This document shows, piece after piece, positions 46,738 to 55,410 of a stretch of DNA of 64,000 bases. Location of the stretch: contig NZ_QTTQ01000012.1 in NCBI RefSeq assembly GCF_003384935.1, forward strand, positions 1 through 64,000, read 5' to 3'. This stretch comes from Lutibacter oceani. Its GTDB lineage: Bacteria; Bacteroidota; Bacteroidia; Flavobacteriales; Flavobacteriaceae. The notes beneath the pieces were generated by a model. It had not been told where the DNA came from, did not search any database, and saw only the letters and a list, made by a program, of their open reading frames with translations. Position numbers and translations under genes: made by a program. The first letter of the stretch is position 1; the number at the start of each line of letters is the position of its first letter.

Positions 46738-48363
46738 ATGGCAAATAAAAATATCCGTTCGTTATCATTCCGTAAAGGTTTAGATGACAATTTATTCGAA
46801 AATATAGCAGATTTATCACATAAAAAAGCTCCGAAAGAAGAATTTCAAGAATTGGCTAAAAAATTTTTGATTGATGATTCTGTTATTGCAGGTACTGCTT
46901 CTTTTTATGATTTTACTCGAGAAGAAAACCGAAACAAAAAAATTCATGTGTGTAACGGAACTGCTTGCATAGTTGCCAATACCCAAAAAAATCTTCATAA
47001 AAATTTAATAAATAATTTTGAAAATAGTGAAATTGGCCATGCTGCTTGTGTTGGTCGTTGCCATTCTAATAATGCATTTATGTTTGATGATAAAACATAT
47101 TCAGCTTTAAATGAAGAGGAAATTTCAAACATAATAAACAATAAGAAAACTCAAAAAAATAAGTATTTTATTGGTTGCAACACAACTCCAATTTTAACTT
47201 CTAAAATAGAAGATCTTCAAGAATTTTATGCGTTAGCTGAAAAATTTAAAGAGAATCCTCAACAAGTAATTAAAGACTTGAAAACCTCTAATTTAAGAGG
47301 TCGTGGAGGAGCTGGTTTTCCATTTTGGTTTAAATTAGATGCTGTAATTAAAGAATCCAACCCGCAAAAATACATTGTTTGCAATGCTGATGAAGGCGAT
47401 CCAGGCGCATATTCTGATATGTATTTAATGGAACATCAACCACATAAAGTGCTTTTTGGAATGTACATAAGCGGTTTAACTGTTGGTGCAAATACGGGGG
47501 TTTTATACATTCGTGGTGAATATCCCGACTCTATTAGAATTATTAAAAATGCTATTGAAGATTTAAAAGAAAAAAAATTAATTGGCGATTTTAAATTTAA
47601 AATTATCCGCGGACAAGGTTCTTATGTTTGTGGTGAAGAAACTGCACTTTTAAACTCTATAGAAGGTTTACGCCCCGAAGTTCGTGTACGTCCACCATAT
47701 CCGGCACAATATGGTTTGTATGTCAAACCAACCGTTTTAAGCAATGTTGAAACATTTGCTAATATTCACTGGATTTTAGAAAATGGCGGGGAAGCTTTTG
47801 CCAATTTAGGAACCAAACAATCATCAGGAACAAAATTGGTATCGTTAGATAGCTTTTTTAACACCCCTGGAATGTATGAAATTGAAATGGGAACCGATTT
47901 ACAAACTGTTTTTTATGAATACGGCGGTGGATTTAAATCGGAAATAAAAGGATTTCAAATTGGTGGTCCTTTAGGTGGAATTGTACCCATACATAAAATT
48001 TCTGACTTAACATTAGATTTTGAAAGCTTAAACTCCAACGGATTTTTATTAGGGCACGCAAGTGTGGTTTCTATTCCTTCAAATTTTCCAATAATTCAAT
48101 TTTTAGAACATTTGATGGAGTTTACTGCGGATGAATCTTGTGGAAAATGTTATCCCTGCAGAATTGGTTCTTTTAGAGGAATGGAAATGCTTCAAAAGGC
48201 TCAAACTGAAAACTATAAAATTGACAGACAGCTATTTGACGATTTATTGGAAACATTAGAAATAGGTTCTCTTTGCGCTTTAGGCGGTGGTGTTCCACTT
48301 CCCATAAAAAATGCGTTGCAGTATTTTGAGGACGAATTAAAACAATACTTCACTTCAAACTAG
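46738..48363 (+). CDS. NAD-dependent formate dehydrogenase, NuoE/NuoF-like beta subunit
   Basis: A 541-residue fusion. Residues about 30-130 form a NuoE-type thioredoxin-like 2Fe-2S domain (HVCNGTACIV and AACVGRCHSN give four Cys). The NuoF-like part follows: NLRGRGGAGFPFWFKLDA (NADH and FMN site), YIVCNADEGDPGAYSDMYL, then the C-terminal 4Fe-4S motif CGKCYPCRIG from Cys468, with LCALGGG after it. It would pass electrons from formate oxidation to NAD. First gene of the operon; 7 nt before the large subunit. Confidence 0.92.
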   Translation: MANKNIRSLSFRKGLDDNLFENIADLSHKKAPKEEFQELAKKFLIDDSVIAGTASFYDFTREENRNKKIHVCNGTACIVANTQKNLHKNLINNFENSEIGHAACVGRCHSNNAFMFDDKTYSALNEEEISNIINNKKTQKNKYFIGCNTTPILTSKIEDLQEFYALAEKFKENPQQVIKDLKTSNLRGRGGAGFPFWFKLDAVIKESNPQKYIVCNADEGDPGAYSDMYLMEHQPHKVLFGMYISGLTVGANTGVLYIRGEYPDSIRIIKNAIEDLKEKKLIGDFKFKIIRGQGSYVCGEETALLNSIEGLRPEVRVRPPYPAQYGLYVKPTVLSNVETFANIHWILENGGEAFANLGTKQSSGTKLVSLDSFFNTPGMYEIEMGTDLQTVFYEYGGGFKSEIKGFQIGGPLGGIVPIHKISDLTLDFESLNSNGFLLGHASVVSIPSNFPIIQFLEHLMEFTADESCGKCYPCRIGSFRGMEMLQKAQTENYKIDRQLFDDLLETLEIGSLCALGGGVPLPIKNALQYFEDELKQYFTSN

Positions 48364-48370
48364 AATTAAT

Positions 48371-51085
48371 ATGAAGGCATATATCAACAACATAGCATAC
48401 GATTATATTCAAAATGAAACCATCTTGGAGTTTGTTAAAAGAATAGAAAACAATAAAAATGCCATCCCAACAATGTGCCAGGATGATCGTTTAGAAAACT
48501 TCGGTTCTTGTAGAGTTTGTTCCGTTGAAGTAGCTCGTGAAAAAGATGGATTAACAAAAACAATGGCTTCTTGTCATACACCAATTTCTGAAGGTTTATA
48601 TATTTATCCGAATACTGAAAAAATAAAACGTCTTCGAAAAAATATAGTTGAATTGGTTTTAACTGATTATCCTGCCGATAAAATTTTTCCTTCTGAAAAT
48701 AAAAAAGCAACACCTTTTCAACAAACTATTGCTCAAATTGGGATTCCAAATATTCGTTATCCAAAAGGAAAAACGCATTTAGATATTCTGCCAGACAGAG
48801 CGCATCCTTATATAAAATCGGACTTGTCACAATGCATCAATTGTTTTAGATGTGTTAGATCTTGTGAAGAAATTCAAGGCGAACTAATTTTAGGAATGTC
48901 GGGAAGAGGTTTTGCTACTAATATTATCAAGGGTTTTGATACAACTTTTGATGAATCTGCCTGTGTTTCTTGTGGTGCTTGCGTTCAAACATGTCCAACA
49001 GAGGCTTTAACCGATAAATTTGAAACAAAAACCTTAATTGCTGATAAAACTGTAAGAACAACGTGTACGTATTGTGGTGTTGGCTGTCAGTTGGATGTTT
49101 CAGTAATCGATGGAAAAATTAGAGGAATTCAAGCTCCGGAAACTGCTGAAGTAAATCAAGGTCACACTTGTTTAAAAGGTCGTTTTGCGTTTCAATTTTA
49201 CGATCATCCAGACCGTTTACGAGAACCAATGATTAAGAAAAATGGAAAATTTGAAAAAGTAACTTGGGATGAAGCCTATGATTTTATAGCAACAAAACTT
49301 ATTGAAATTAAAAACAACTACGGAGCCGATAGTATTGGTGGAATTTCTTCATCAAGAGCTACTAATGAAGAAAATTATTTAATGCAAAAAATGATTCGTG
49401 TAGCAGTTGGAACCAATAATATTGATGGTTGTGCACGTGTTTGCCACGCTCCTACTGCTTATGGAATGCAAAAATCTTTTGGAACTGGAGCTGCAACTAA
49501 TTCAATTGAAGATTTAAACCAAACAGATGCAATTTTCTTGTTTGGTGCAAATCCTGTAAAAGGTCATCCTGTAACTGGTGCTAAAATTAAGCAGGCTTTT
49601 ATGAAAGGAGTTACTTCAATTGTAGTAGACCCTATTAAAACTTCTTTAGCTGAATTGGCAGATTATCATTTACAAATTAGACCAGGAACCAATGTGGCAA
49701 TTTTAAATATGATTGCGCATTATATTATTAAAGAAAAACTGGTAAATCAACATTTTATAGATTCTTATACCGAAAAATATCAAGAGTTTAAAAAACATGT
49801 TGAAACTCTTGATATGAACGAATTAGAAACGCTAACAGGTGTTTCTAAGGAATTGGTTAAAAATGCCGCGATTGCTTATGCAAAAGCGAATAGAGCAATG
49901 GAATTTCACGGCTTGGGAGTTACAGAACATTTTCAGGGAAGCAAAACGGTAATGCTGCTTTCTAATTTAGCAATGATGACTGGAAATATTGGTAGAAATG
50001 GAGTTGGTTTAAATCCATTACGTGGTCAAAATAATGTGCAAGGAGCTGCGGATATGGGAGTTCAACCACATCAAGGTGCTGGTTATATGGATATTAACAA
50101 ACCTGAAATTCAGGACTATTATGCAAAAAAATATGGGGTTCTAAAAATGCCAGAACATGAAGGTTTAAAAATCCCTCAAATGTTAGATGCCGCAATAGAT
50201 GGAAAACTAAAAGCGCTATATATTATGGGTGAAGATACCATTATGACAGATCCAAACACCAACCATAGTATTAAAGCTTTCGAAAAATTAGAATTAATTG
50301 TAGTGCAGGAATTATTTATGACTGCAACTACTGAAATGGCAGATGTAGTTTTACCAGCTTCCTCCTATTTTGAAAAAAATGGAACATTTACAAACGGTGA
50401 ACGAAGAGTTCAACGTGTAAATAAAGTTATTGAACCAATTGGAAACACGAAACCAGACGGACAAATAATTATTGATATTATGAGTCGTTTGGGCTACAAT
50501 CAACCTACCGGATTAACGTATGACGCAGCAAAAGTGATTACAGAAATTGCAGATGTTATTCCATTCATGAAAGGTTTAACCTGGGAACGTTTAGGCGAAA
50601 ACGGTTTACAATGGCCTATAAATGAAGATGGAACCGATACACCAATGCTTCATATTGATGGTCATTTTAAAAAAGGAATAGGAACTTTTCATCATTTCGA
50701 TTTTGAAGAAACCCCTGAAATTGTTTCCCACGGAAAAAAATATCCTTTTATTTTAACTACTGGAAGAGAATTGGAACATTACAATTCAGGTACAATGACC
50801 CGCAGAACTGACAACCAAATAATTTTACCTAAAGATGTATTAGAAGTGCATCCGAGAGATGCTAAAGAAAAAGGAATTAAGGACAATGAGATTGTTCGAA
50901 TTTTTTCAGAAAGAGGGAGTGTAAACATTCCAATAAAATATTCTAAAAATGTTAAAAAAGGTATTTTAAGAACTACTTTTCATCAACCCGAAGTATTTAT
51001 CAATATAATTACGGGAAGTGTTGGAGATAAAGAAACACTAACTCCAGAATACAAAGTTGTTGCTGTTGATTTTGAACGCATTTAA
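48371..51085 (+). CDS. fdhF: formate dehydrogenase alpha subunit (molybdopterin, NuoG-like N-terminus)
   Basis: A 904-residue enzyme that oxidises formate to CO2. N-terminal 2Fe-2S domain (GSCRVCSVEVA), then ferredoxin-like clusters CINCFRCVRSCEE and CVSCGACVQTC at about 155-215. The molybdenum part starts TTCTYCGVGC (from Cys232). The metal ligand is Cys358 in ARVCHAPTAYG, where other members have selenocysteine; no in-frame TGA is used. C-terminal molybdopterin-dinucleotide domain from about 790 (TTGRELEHYNSGTMTRRTDN). It is 9 nt before fdhD. Confidence 0.95.
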   Translation: MKAYINNIAYDYIQNETILEFVKRIENNKNAIPTMCQDDRLENFGSCRVCSVEVAREKDGLTKTMASCHTPISEGLYIYPNTEKIKRLRKNIVELVLTDYPADKIFPSENKKATPFQQTIAQIGIPNIRYPKGKTHLDILPDRAHPYIKSDLSQCINCFRCVRSCEEIQGELILGMSGRGFATNIIKGFDTTFDESACVSCGACVQTCPTEALTDKFETKTLIADKTVRTTCTYCGVGCQLDVSVIDGKIRGIQAPETAEVNQGHTCLKGRFAFQFYDHPDRLREPMIKKNGKFEKVTWDEAYDFIATKLIEIKNNYGADSIGGISSSRATNEENYLMQKMIRVAVGTNNIDGCARVCHAPTAYGMQKSFGTGAATNSIEDLNQTDAIFLFGANPVKGHPVTGAKIKQAFMKGVTSIVVDPIKTSLAELADYHLQIRPGTNVAILNMIAHYIIKEKLVNQHFIDSYTEKYQEFKKHVETLDMNELETLTGVSKELVKNAAIAYAKANRAMEFHGLGVTEHFQGSKTVMLLSNLAMMTGNIGRNGVGLNPLRGQNNVQGAADMGVQPHQGAGYMDINKPEIQDYYAKKYGVLKMPEHEGLKIPQMLDAAIDGKLKALYIMGEDTIMTDPNTNHSIKAFEKLELIVVQELFMTATTEMADVVLPASSYFEKNGTFTNGERRVQRVNKVIEPIGNTKPDGQIIIDIMSRLGYNQPTGLTYDAAKVITEIADVIPFMKGLTWERLGENGLQWPINEDGTDTPMLHIDGHFKKGIGTFHHFDFEETPEIVSHGKKYPFILTTGRELEHYNSGTMTRRTDNQIILPKDVLEVHPRDAKEKGIKDNEIVRIFSERGSVNIPIKYSKNVKKGILRTTFHQPEVFINIITGSVGDKETLTPEYKVVAVDFERI

Positions 51086-51094
51086 TAAAAATTT

Positions 51095-51886
51095 ATGCAA
51101 ACATTAAAATACGAAGGTTTACAAATAACAAACGGCAATCCAAAAAAAGTTAACGATGCTTTAGTTGTTGAAGCGGCTTTACAAATTAATATTAACAATG
51201 AACCTTATACGGTTGTAATGAGAACTCCGGGTGACGATTTTGAGTTAATACGTGGTTTGTTATTTGCGGAAGACATTTATAAATATAAAGAAAATTTAAC
51301 TTTTGAAGTTATTGAAAAACGGGAAAACGGATTTTCAATTGTAAATGTTTCCATTCCAAAAAAGCTGATTGGAAAAGGCTATTTAAACAAAAGAACGCTT
51401 TTATCTGTTTCTTCCTGCGGTATTTGTGGGAAACAAAAATTAGAAGATATTTCAGTAACTGGATCAAAATTAGAGAACGGTTTTAATTTTAATAGCCATA
51501 AAATAGAAGCTATGTTTTCTGAAATGAAAGCAAACCAAGAAACATTTGATTTATCTGGTGGTTCACACGCCGCAGCACTTTTTAGTAATAATTATAAGTT
51601 ATTAATTGTTAAAGAAGATATAGGCCGACATAATGCAGTGGATAAAGTAATTGGAGCACAATTAAATTTAAATTCTTTAAACAAATCAAATTGCTTATTA
51701 GTAAGTGGACGTGTTTCTTATGAAATTATTTCAAAGGCATTTATTGCTAAAATTCCTTATGTAATAGCAGTATCCGCCTGCTCAACTTTAGCAGTAGATT
51801 TTGCAAAAGAATTTGGGATTACTTTAATTGGATTTTCCCGAGGAAAAAAAGCAACAATTTATGCAAGCAAAATAGTACTCAAATAA
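51095..51886 (+). CDS. fdhD: formate dehydrogenase accessory sulfurtransferase FdhD
   Basis: A 263-residue protein that transfers sulfur to the molybdenum cofactor before insertion into formate dehydrogenase. The CxxC motif is Cys108 and Cys111 in SSCGICGKQ; the C-terminal half has DLSGGSHAAALF, VKEDIGRHNAVDKVIG and LVSGRVSYEIISKAF. It is the third and last gene of the operon, which contains no other cofactor maturation genes. Confidence 0.95.
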   Translation: MQTLKYEGLQITNGNPKKVNDALVVEAALQININNEPYTVVMRTPGDDFELIRGLLFAEDIYKYKENLTFEVIEKRENGFSIVNVSIPKKLIGKGYLNKRTLLSVSSCGICGKQKLEDISVTGSKLENGFNFNSHKIEAMFSEMKANQETFDLSGGSHAAALFSNNYKLLIVKEDIGRHNAVDKVIGAQLNLNSLNKSNCLLVSGRVSYEIISKAFIAKIPYVIAVSACSTLAVDFAKEFGITLIGFSRGKKATIYASKIVLK

Positions 51887-51946
51887 CATTTAAAAACTAA
51901 CAAACTACACGATTCATTAAATAAACAGTATTTTTTGATAAATATT

Positions 51947-51976
51947 TTGCACATTAAAAATACTTTTTTATATTTG
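51947..51976 (+). promoter_or_regulatory. sigma-A type promoter of the structured RNA
   Basis: TTG at 51947-51949, 19 bp, TATATTTG at 51969-51976: a full match to the Bacteroidota consensus, with no open frame starting nearby. Confidence 0.75.
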
Positions 51977-51982
51977 CAAATG

Positions 51983-52226
51983 TAAGAGCGTCCCTATGTT
52001 ACAAATTTTTACGGAGAGAATTTGTAATTCGCTGATTTCAACAATAAAATAAGAGATTTTATTGAATTATAACTCAGTATTGCTTTTAAATATCTCCAAA
52101 ATAGAAGTTTTATTTATTAAAATTTTAAGCTTATTTAAAATTATAATCTTTTGATTATCAGTATTTTAAAAGCTTACACCCTCTTTATTTTTAAAATTAT
52201 TTAGAAATAAAGCAGGACTTTTTTTG
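51983..52226 (+). ncRNA. candidate structured non-coding RNA, about 240 nt
   Basis: It starts behind a consensus promoter and ends in a T-run with no open frame. Helices I can see: end-to-end closing GTCC (51990) with GGAC just before the T-run; TTACAAATT/AATTTGTAA (51999-52027); CAATAAAAT/ATTTTATTG (52042-52064) enclosed by CTGA/TCAG (52032, 52074); and a long hairpin, about 52126-52174, with ATAATC/GATTAT and TTTAAAAT/ATTTTAAA. The loop GGAGA (52013-52017) is complementary to TCTCC (52093-52097), a possible pseudoknot. It does not look like tmRNA, RNase P RNA or SRP RNA. Flavobacterial 6S-type RNA remains possible but I cannot confirm it. Confidence 0.55.
52180..52226 (+). terminator. terminator at the 3' end of the RNA candidate
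   Basis: CTTTATTT (about 52182-52189) and AAATAAAG (52205-52212) form an 8-bp stem; CAGGAC and a run of seven T follow. The last T residues are also the TTG of the next promoter. Confidence 0.55.
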
Positions 52227-52254
52227 TTTATACGTAAGTTTTATGTTAAATTTG
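52224..52254 (+). promoter_or_regulatory. promoter of the 43-residue peptide gene
   Basis: TTG at 52224-52226, 20 bp, TAAATTTG at 52247-52254; about 33 bp before ATG 52288. Confidence 0.7.
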
Positions 52255-52287
52255 AGGTTCTTACTAATCATTTAATTCTTACTAAAA

Positions 52288-52419
52288 ATGAAAAAATTAA
52301 AATTAATTTTCGGATTGCTTATGGTAGCAGCTTTTGTTGCAGTTACTGTTTTAAGCGCAACTAATTCAGATAATCAAGCTATTAGAAAAGATCGTATAGT
52401 TATTCCAACTAACGGATAG
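52288..52419 (+). CDS. 43-residue exported or membrane peptide
   Basis: A small gene with its own promoter and a perfect terminator. The peptide starts MKKLKLIFGLLMVAAFVAVT, with a hydrophobic segment up to about residue 24 (TVLSATN), and continues SDNQAIRKDRIVIPTNG. This could be a cleaved signal peptide leaving a 19-residue product, or one membrane span. Codon use and the flanking signals support a real gene. I do not recognise a family. Confidence 0.65.
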   Translation: MKKLKLIFGLLMVAAFVAVTVLSATNSDNQAIRKDRIVIPTNG

Positions 52420-52450
52420 TATTTTTCTTAATTAAATAAAATTATTAGAT

Positions 52451-52479
52451 ACCACAAAATAAATATTTTGTGGTTTTTG
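52451..52479 (+). terminator. terminator after the 43-residue peptide gene
   Basis: ACCACAAAAT-AAAT-ATTTTGTGGT, a 10-bp perfect stem, followed by T-run. Confidence 0.88.
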
Positions 52480-52541
52480 TGTTGGCTTTGCTTGATATTT
52501 TATCTTAATTTTATATATTTACTAAATCTAATAAACATAAA

Positions 52542-53024
52542 ATGATAAAAAATACAAAAAAGTCCTCTCTGCTTCTTGGAAGCTTTATGATTATATTGAT
52601 TGTATTTATTCCTTATTTATTGTATGTTCATAAATTTATTGACCAAGATTTAGAAAAATTTGAAACAATTTTTGGGACAATTAAAGGAGGATCAGTATTT
52701 ACATATGCACAAGTATATATATATATGTTGCTTTCTAAATTAGTTCCTCTATTACTTTTAATTATTTGGTTTATTACTAATAAGCATTGGTGGGTACATG
52801 CCTTGGCAATACCAATTTCTGTGTACTTATTTCAATTAATTTCAGTTATTAATGACAGTGAAGAATATGTGGATGATGTTGAATTTATATACACCGTACC
52901 TATTGCTGTTTTAGTTATGGTAATACTATATTATCTAAGAAGTAAAATGTCCATATATATTCAGGCAGTAGATTTAAAAAAGGAAATGGATGAAAACATG
53001 AAAATCCCAACAAAAATTGATTAA
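52542..53024 (+). CDS. four-span membrane protein of unknown function
   Basis: A 160-residue protein with hydrophobic segments at about 9-29 (SLLLGSFMIILIVFIPYLLY), 55-80 (QVYIYMLLSKLVPLLLLIIW), 84-104 (WWVHALAIPISVYLFQLISV) and 115-133 (YTVPIAVLVMVILYYL), and a charged tail. No conserved catalytic motif is seen. The start ATG 52542 follows AT-rich sequence. It stands alone between the peptide gene and a second small peptide. Confidence 0.78.
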   Translation: MIKNTKKSSLLLGSFMIILIVFIPYLLYVHKFIDQDLEKFETIFGTIKGGSVFTYAQVYIYMLLSKLVPLLLLIIWFITNKHWWVHALAIPISVYLFQLISVINDSEEYVDDVEFIYTVPIAVLVMVILYYLRSKMSIYIQAVDLKKEMDENMKIPTKID

Positions 53025-53088
53025 AATTTAAAAATAAAAAATGTAAACCCCTTGCATTATTAAGTATTTAACTAAAAAAATAAGGGGT

Positions 53089-53235
53089 ATGAAAAACAAA
53101 TTTTCTAAAAATCAATTCTACCAATACGAAGAAAGTCTCAAGAAAATTGAAACTATTAACCATAAAATTGCTTTTCTAAAAAAATCATTAATAATTACAA
53201 GTTCTATTATGCTATTAATATATTTGCTTCGTTAA
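53089..53235 (+). CDS. 48-residue membrane peptide
   Basis: ATG 53089 gives MKNKFSKNQFYQYEESLKKI, then ETINHKIAFLKK and a C-terminal hydrophobic segment SLIITSSIMLLIYLLR. This is a tail-anchored layout: amphipathic, charged helix first, one span last. The start codon is part of an inverted repeat (ACCCCTT at 53047-53053, AAGGGGT at 53082-53088), which may affect its translation. No family recognised. Confidence 0.5.
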   Translation: MKNKFSKNQFYQYEESLKKIETINHKIAFLKKSLIITSSIMLLIYLLR

Positions 53236-53289
53236 ATACGTTTCTTTATTAAATTTTAAACGCTTCTCACTTATTTTTCTTTTATAACA

Positions 53290-53326
53290 AAATTATAATT
53301 TTAATTCAATTTAAATTATAATTTTG
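53290..53326 (+). promoter_or_regulatory. manA promoter region with two identical 12-bp palindromes
   Basis: AAATTATAATTT, a perfect palindrome, occurs at 53290-53301 and 53313-53324, a spacing of 23 bp. The second copy overlaps the -7 element TAATTTTG (53319-53326). The layout suits a repressor pair, though AT-richness makes chance more likely than usual. Confidence 0.45.
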
Positions 53327-53369
53327 CACTTTTCAAAATCGCTACAAAAAACTTATTAAAATTTAAAAA

Positions 53370-54341
53370 ATGAATTTATACCCTTTAAAATTTGAACCAC
53401 TTTACAAATATCGTATATGGGGAGGAAACAAATTAAAATCCGTTTTAAACAAAAATTATACCGAAGAAAATATTGGTGAGTCCTGGGAAATTTCAGATGT
53501 AGAAGGTGAAGAAACAATAGTTTTAAATGGAGACTTAAAAGGGTTTACATTAAAAGAACTTATTCAAAAATTTAAAGGTGACTTTATTGGTAATAATGTG
53601 TATAAACATTTTGGAGAAGATTTTCCTTTACTTATTAAATTTATAGATGCAAAAACACCACTTTCAATCCAGGTCCATCCAAGTAACGAACTTGCAAAAG
53701 AGCGACATAATTCATTTGGAAAAAATGAAATGTGGTATATTATGCAAGCAGATGAAAATGCTGAATTAATTGCCGGTTTTAACAAAAAAGTTGATAAAAA
53801 AACATACTTAAATCATCTTAAAAATTCAACCGTAGTAGATGTCTTAAATGTTGAAAAAGTTAAAAAAGGAGATACATTTTATATTCCAACTGGACGGGTA
53901 CATGCTATTGGTGCTGGTGTTCTTTTAGCTGAAATTCAACAAACTTCTGATATAACTTACCGTATTTACGATTATGATAGAATTGATGCTAAAACTGGAA
54001 AAAAGAGAGAATTACATAATGAACTTGCAATTGATGTAATAGACTATGATGTTTATGATAATTATAAAACATTATATTCTACAAAAAAAAACATTTCAAA
54101 CACTTTAGTACATGCTCCATATTTTAAAACAAATATTATTTTTTTAGAAGGAGTTTTGGATAAAGATTATACAAAGACAGATTCATTTATAATATATATA
54201 TGTGTTGATGGGGAACTTGAAATAACTTGTAAAAACGACATGTATTCACTTAAAAAAGGTGAAACTATTTTAATACCAGCCTCAATAAAAACAGTACAAT
54301 TAAACTCTAAAGCTGCAACTATTTTAGAAGTATCTTTATAA
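53370..54341 (+). CDS. manA: mannose-6-phosphate isomerase, class I
   Basis: A 323-residue zinc enzyme that interconverts mannose 6-phosphate and fructose 6-phosphate. The opening LYPLKFEPLYKYRIWGGNKL is typical of the short bacterial class; zinc ligands lie in SIQVHPSNE and NEMWYIM; the catalytic region is YIPTGRVHAIGAGVLLAEIQ, then TYRIYDYDR. A cupin-like C-terminal domain completes it. It is 23 nt before add and probably co-transcribed. Confidence 0.95.
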   Translation: MNLYPLKFEPLYKYRIWGGNKLKSVLNKNYTEENIGESWEISDVEGEETIVLNGDLKGFTLKELIQKFKGDFIGNNVYKHFGEDFPLLIKFIDAKTPLSIQVHPSNELAKERHNSFGKNEMWYIMQADENAELIAGFNKKVDKKTYLNHLKNSTVVDVLNVEKVKKGDTFYIPTGRVHAIGAGVLLAEIQQTSDITYRIYDYDRIDAKTGKKRELHNELAIDVIDYDVYDNYKTLYSTKKNISNTLVHAPYFKTNIIFLEGVLDKDYTKTDSFIIYICVDGELEITCKNDMYSLKKGETILIPASIKTVQLNSKAATILEVSL

Positions 54342-54364
54342 ATAAATGAAAAACAGTTTTATCA

Positions 54365-55372
54365 ATGAAAGTATTTGTTGAAAACCTTCCAAAAGCAGAA
54401 TTACATTTGCATATTGAAGGTACATTTGAACCCGAATTAATGTTTAAAATTGCTCAGAGAAACAATATTAATATTCCCTATTCATCAGTAAAAGAAATTG
54501 AAGCGGCCTATAAATTTAATTGTTTACAAGATTTTTTAAATATTTATTTTGAAGGAGCCGGAGTTTTAATTACTGAACAAGATTTTTATGATTTAACTTA
54601 TAGTTATTTGCAAAAATGCGCATCCCAAAATGTGAGGCATACTGAAATTATGTTCGACCCTCAAACGCATACTGAACGTGGAATTAAATTTGAAACTGTA
54701 ATTAATGGAATTTCAAAAGCTTGTGAAGATGCTGAAGATAAATTAGGGGTTTCATCACTTTTAATTATGAGTTATTTACGTCATTTAAGTGAGGAAGAAG
54801 CATTTAAAACATTGCAACAATCTCTTAAATATAAGAACAAAATTACTGCAATTGGATTAGATTCTTCGGAAAAAGGTAATCCACCTTCAAAATTTAAAAG
54901 CGTATTTGAAGCCTCTGTAAAAGAAGGTTACATTCCTTTGGCACATGCTGGTGAAGAAGGATCATCAGATTATGTATGGGAAGCTATTGATATTTTAGGT
55001 ATTAAACGAATTGACCATGGTAACAATGCATTGCAAGATGAAAATTTGGTGAAAGAAATTATAGCGCGCGATATTGCTTTAACCGTTTGTCCACTTTCAA
55101 ATACTGCTCTACAAGTTGTTGATAATTTAAAAAATCATCCGCTTAAAAAAATGATGAATGCCGGATTAAAAGTAACAGTAAACTCCGATGATCCAGCGTA
55201 TTTTGGAGGACAAATTAATAAGAATTATTTTGAAATACAGCAAGCGCTTAATTTAACAAAATACGATCTTTATCAACTAGCCAAAAACTCTTTTAAATAT
55301 TCTTTATTAAATGATTTACAAAAACAACAATATTTAAACGAATTAGAAGTTTATTACTTAAATAATAACTAG
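54365..55372 (+). CDS. add: adenosine deaminase
   Basis: A 335-residue cytoplasmic enzyme that converts adenosine to inosine (some members use adenine). Metal ligands HLHIEG at about 15-20, catalytic HAGEEGSSDYVWEAI near 195, IKRIDHG near 217, and NSDDPAYFGG near 272 are all present in order. The fold is an amidohydrolase barrel. AT-rich spacing to the next gene (38 nt) suggests it ends the manA unit. Confidence 0.93.
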   Translation: MKVFVENLPKAELHLHIEGTFEPELMFKIAQRNNINIPYSSVKEIEAAYKFNCLQDFLNIYFEGAGVLITEQDFYDLTYSYLQKCASQNVRHTEIMFDPQTHTERGIKFETVINGISKACEDAEDKLGVSSLLIMSYLRHLSEEEAFKTLQQSLKYKNKITAIGLDSSEKGNPPSKFKSVFEASVKEGYIPLAHAGEEGSSDYVWEAIDILGIKRIDHGNNALQDENLVKEIIARDIALTVCPLSNTALQVVDNLKNHPLKKMMNAGLKVTVNSDDPAYFGGQINKNYFEIQQALNLTKYDLYQLAKNSFKYSLLNDLQKQQYLNELEVYYLNNN

Positions 55373-55410
55373 TTTTTAACCCCTAATTAAAATCAAAACT
55401 AATTAAACTA

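Noticed and set aside
49442-49444. Selenocysteine in formate dehydrogenase
   Set aside because: The codon at the ligand position is TGC (Cys358), with no TGA in frame.
51983-52226. tmRNA, RNase P RNA or SRP RNA
   Set aside because: No tag-peptide frame, no tRNA-like ends and none of the conserved core boxes of these RNAs were seen.
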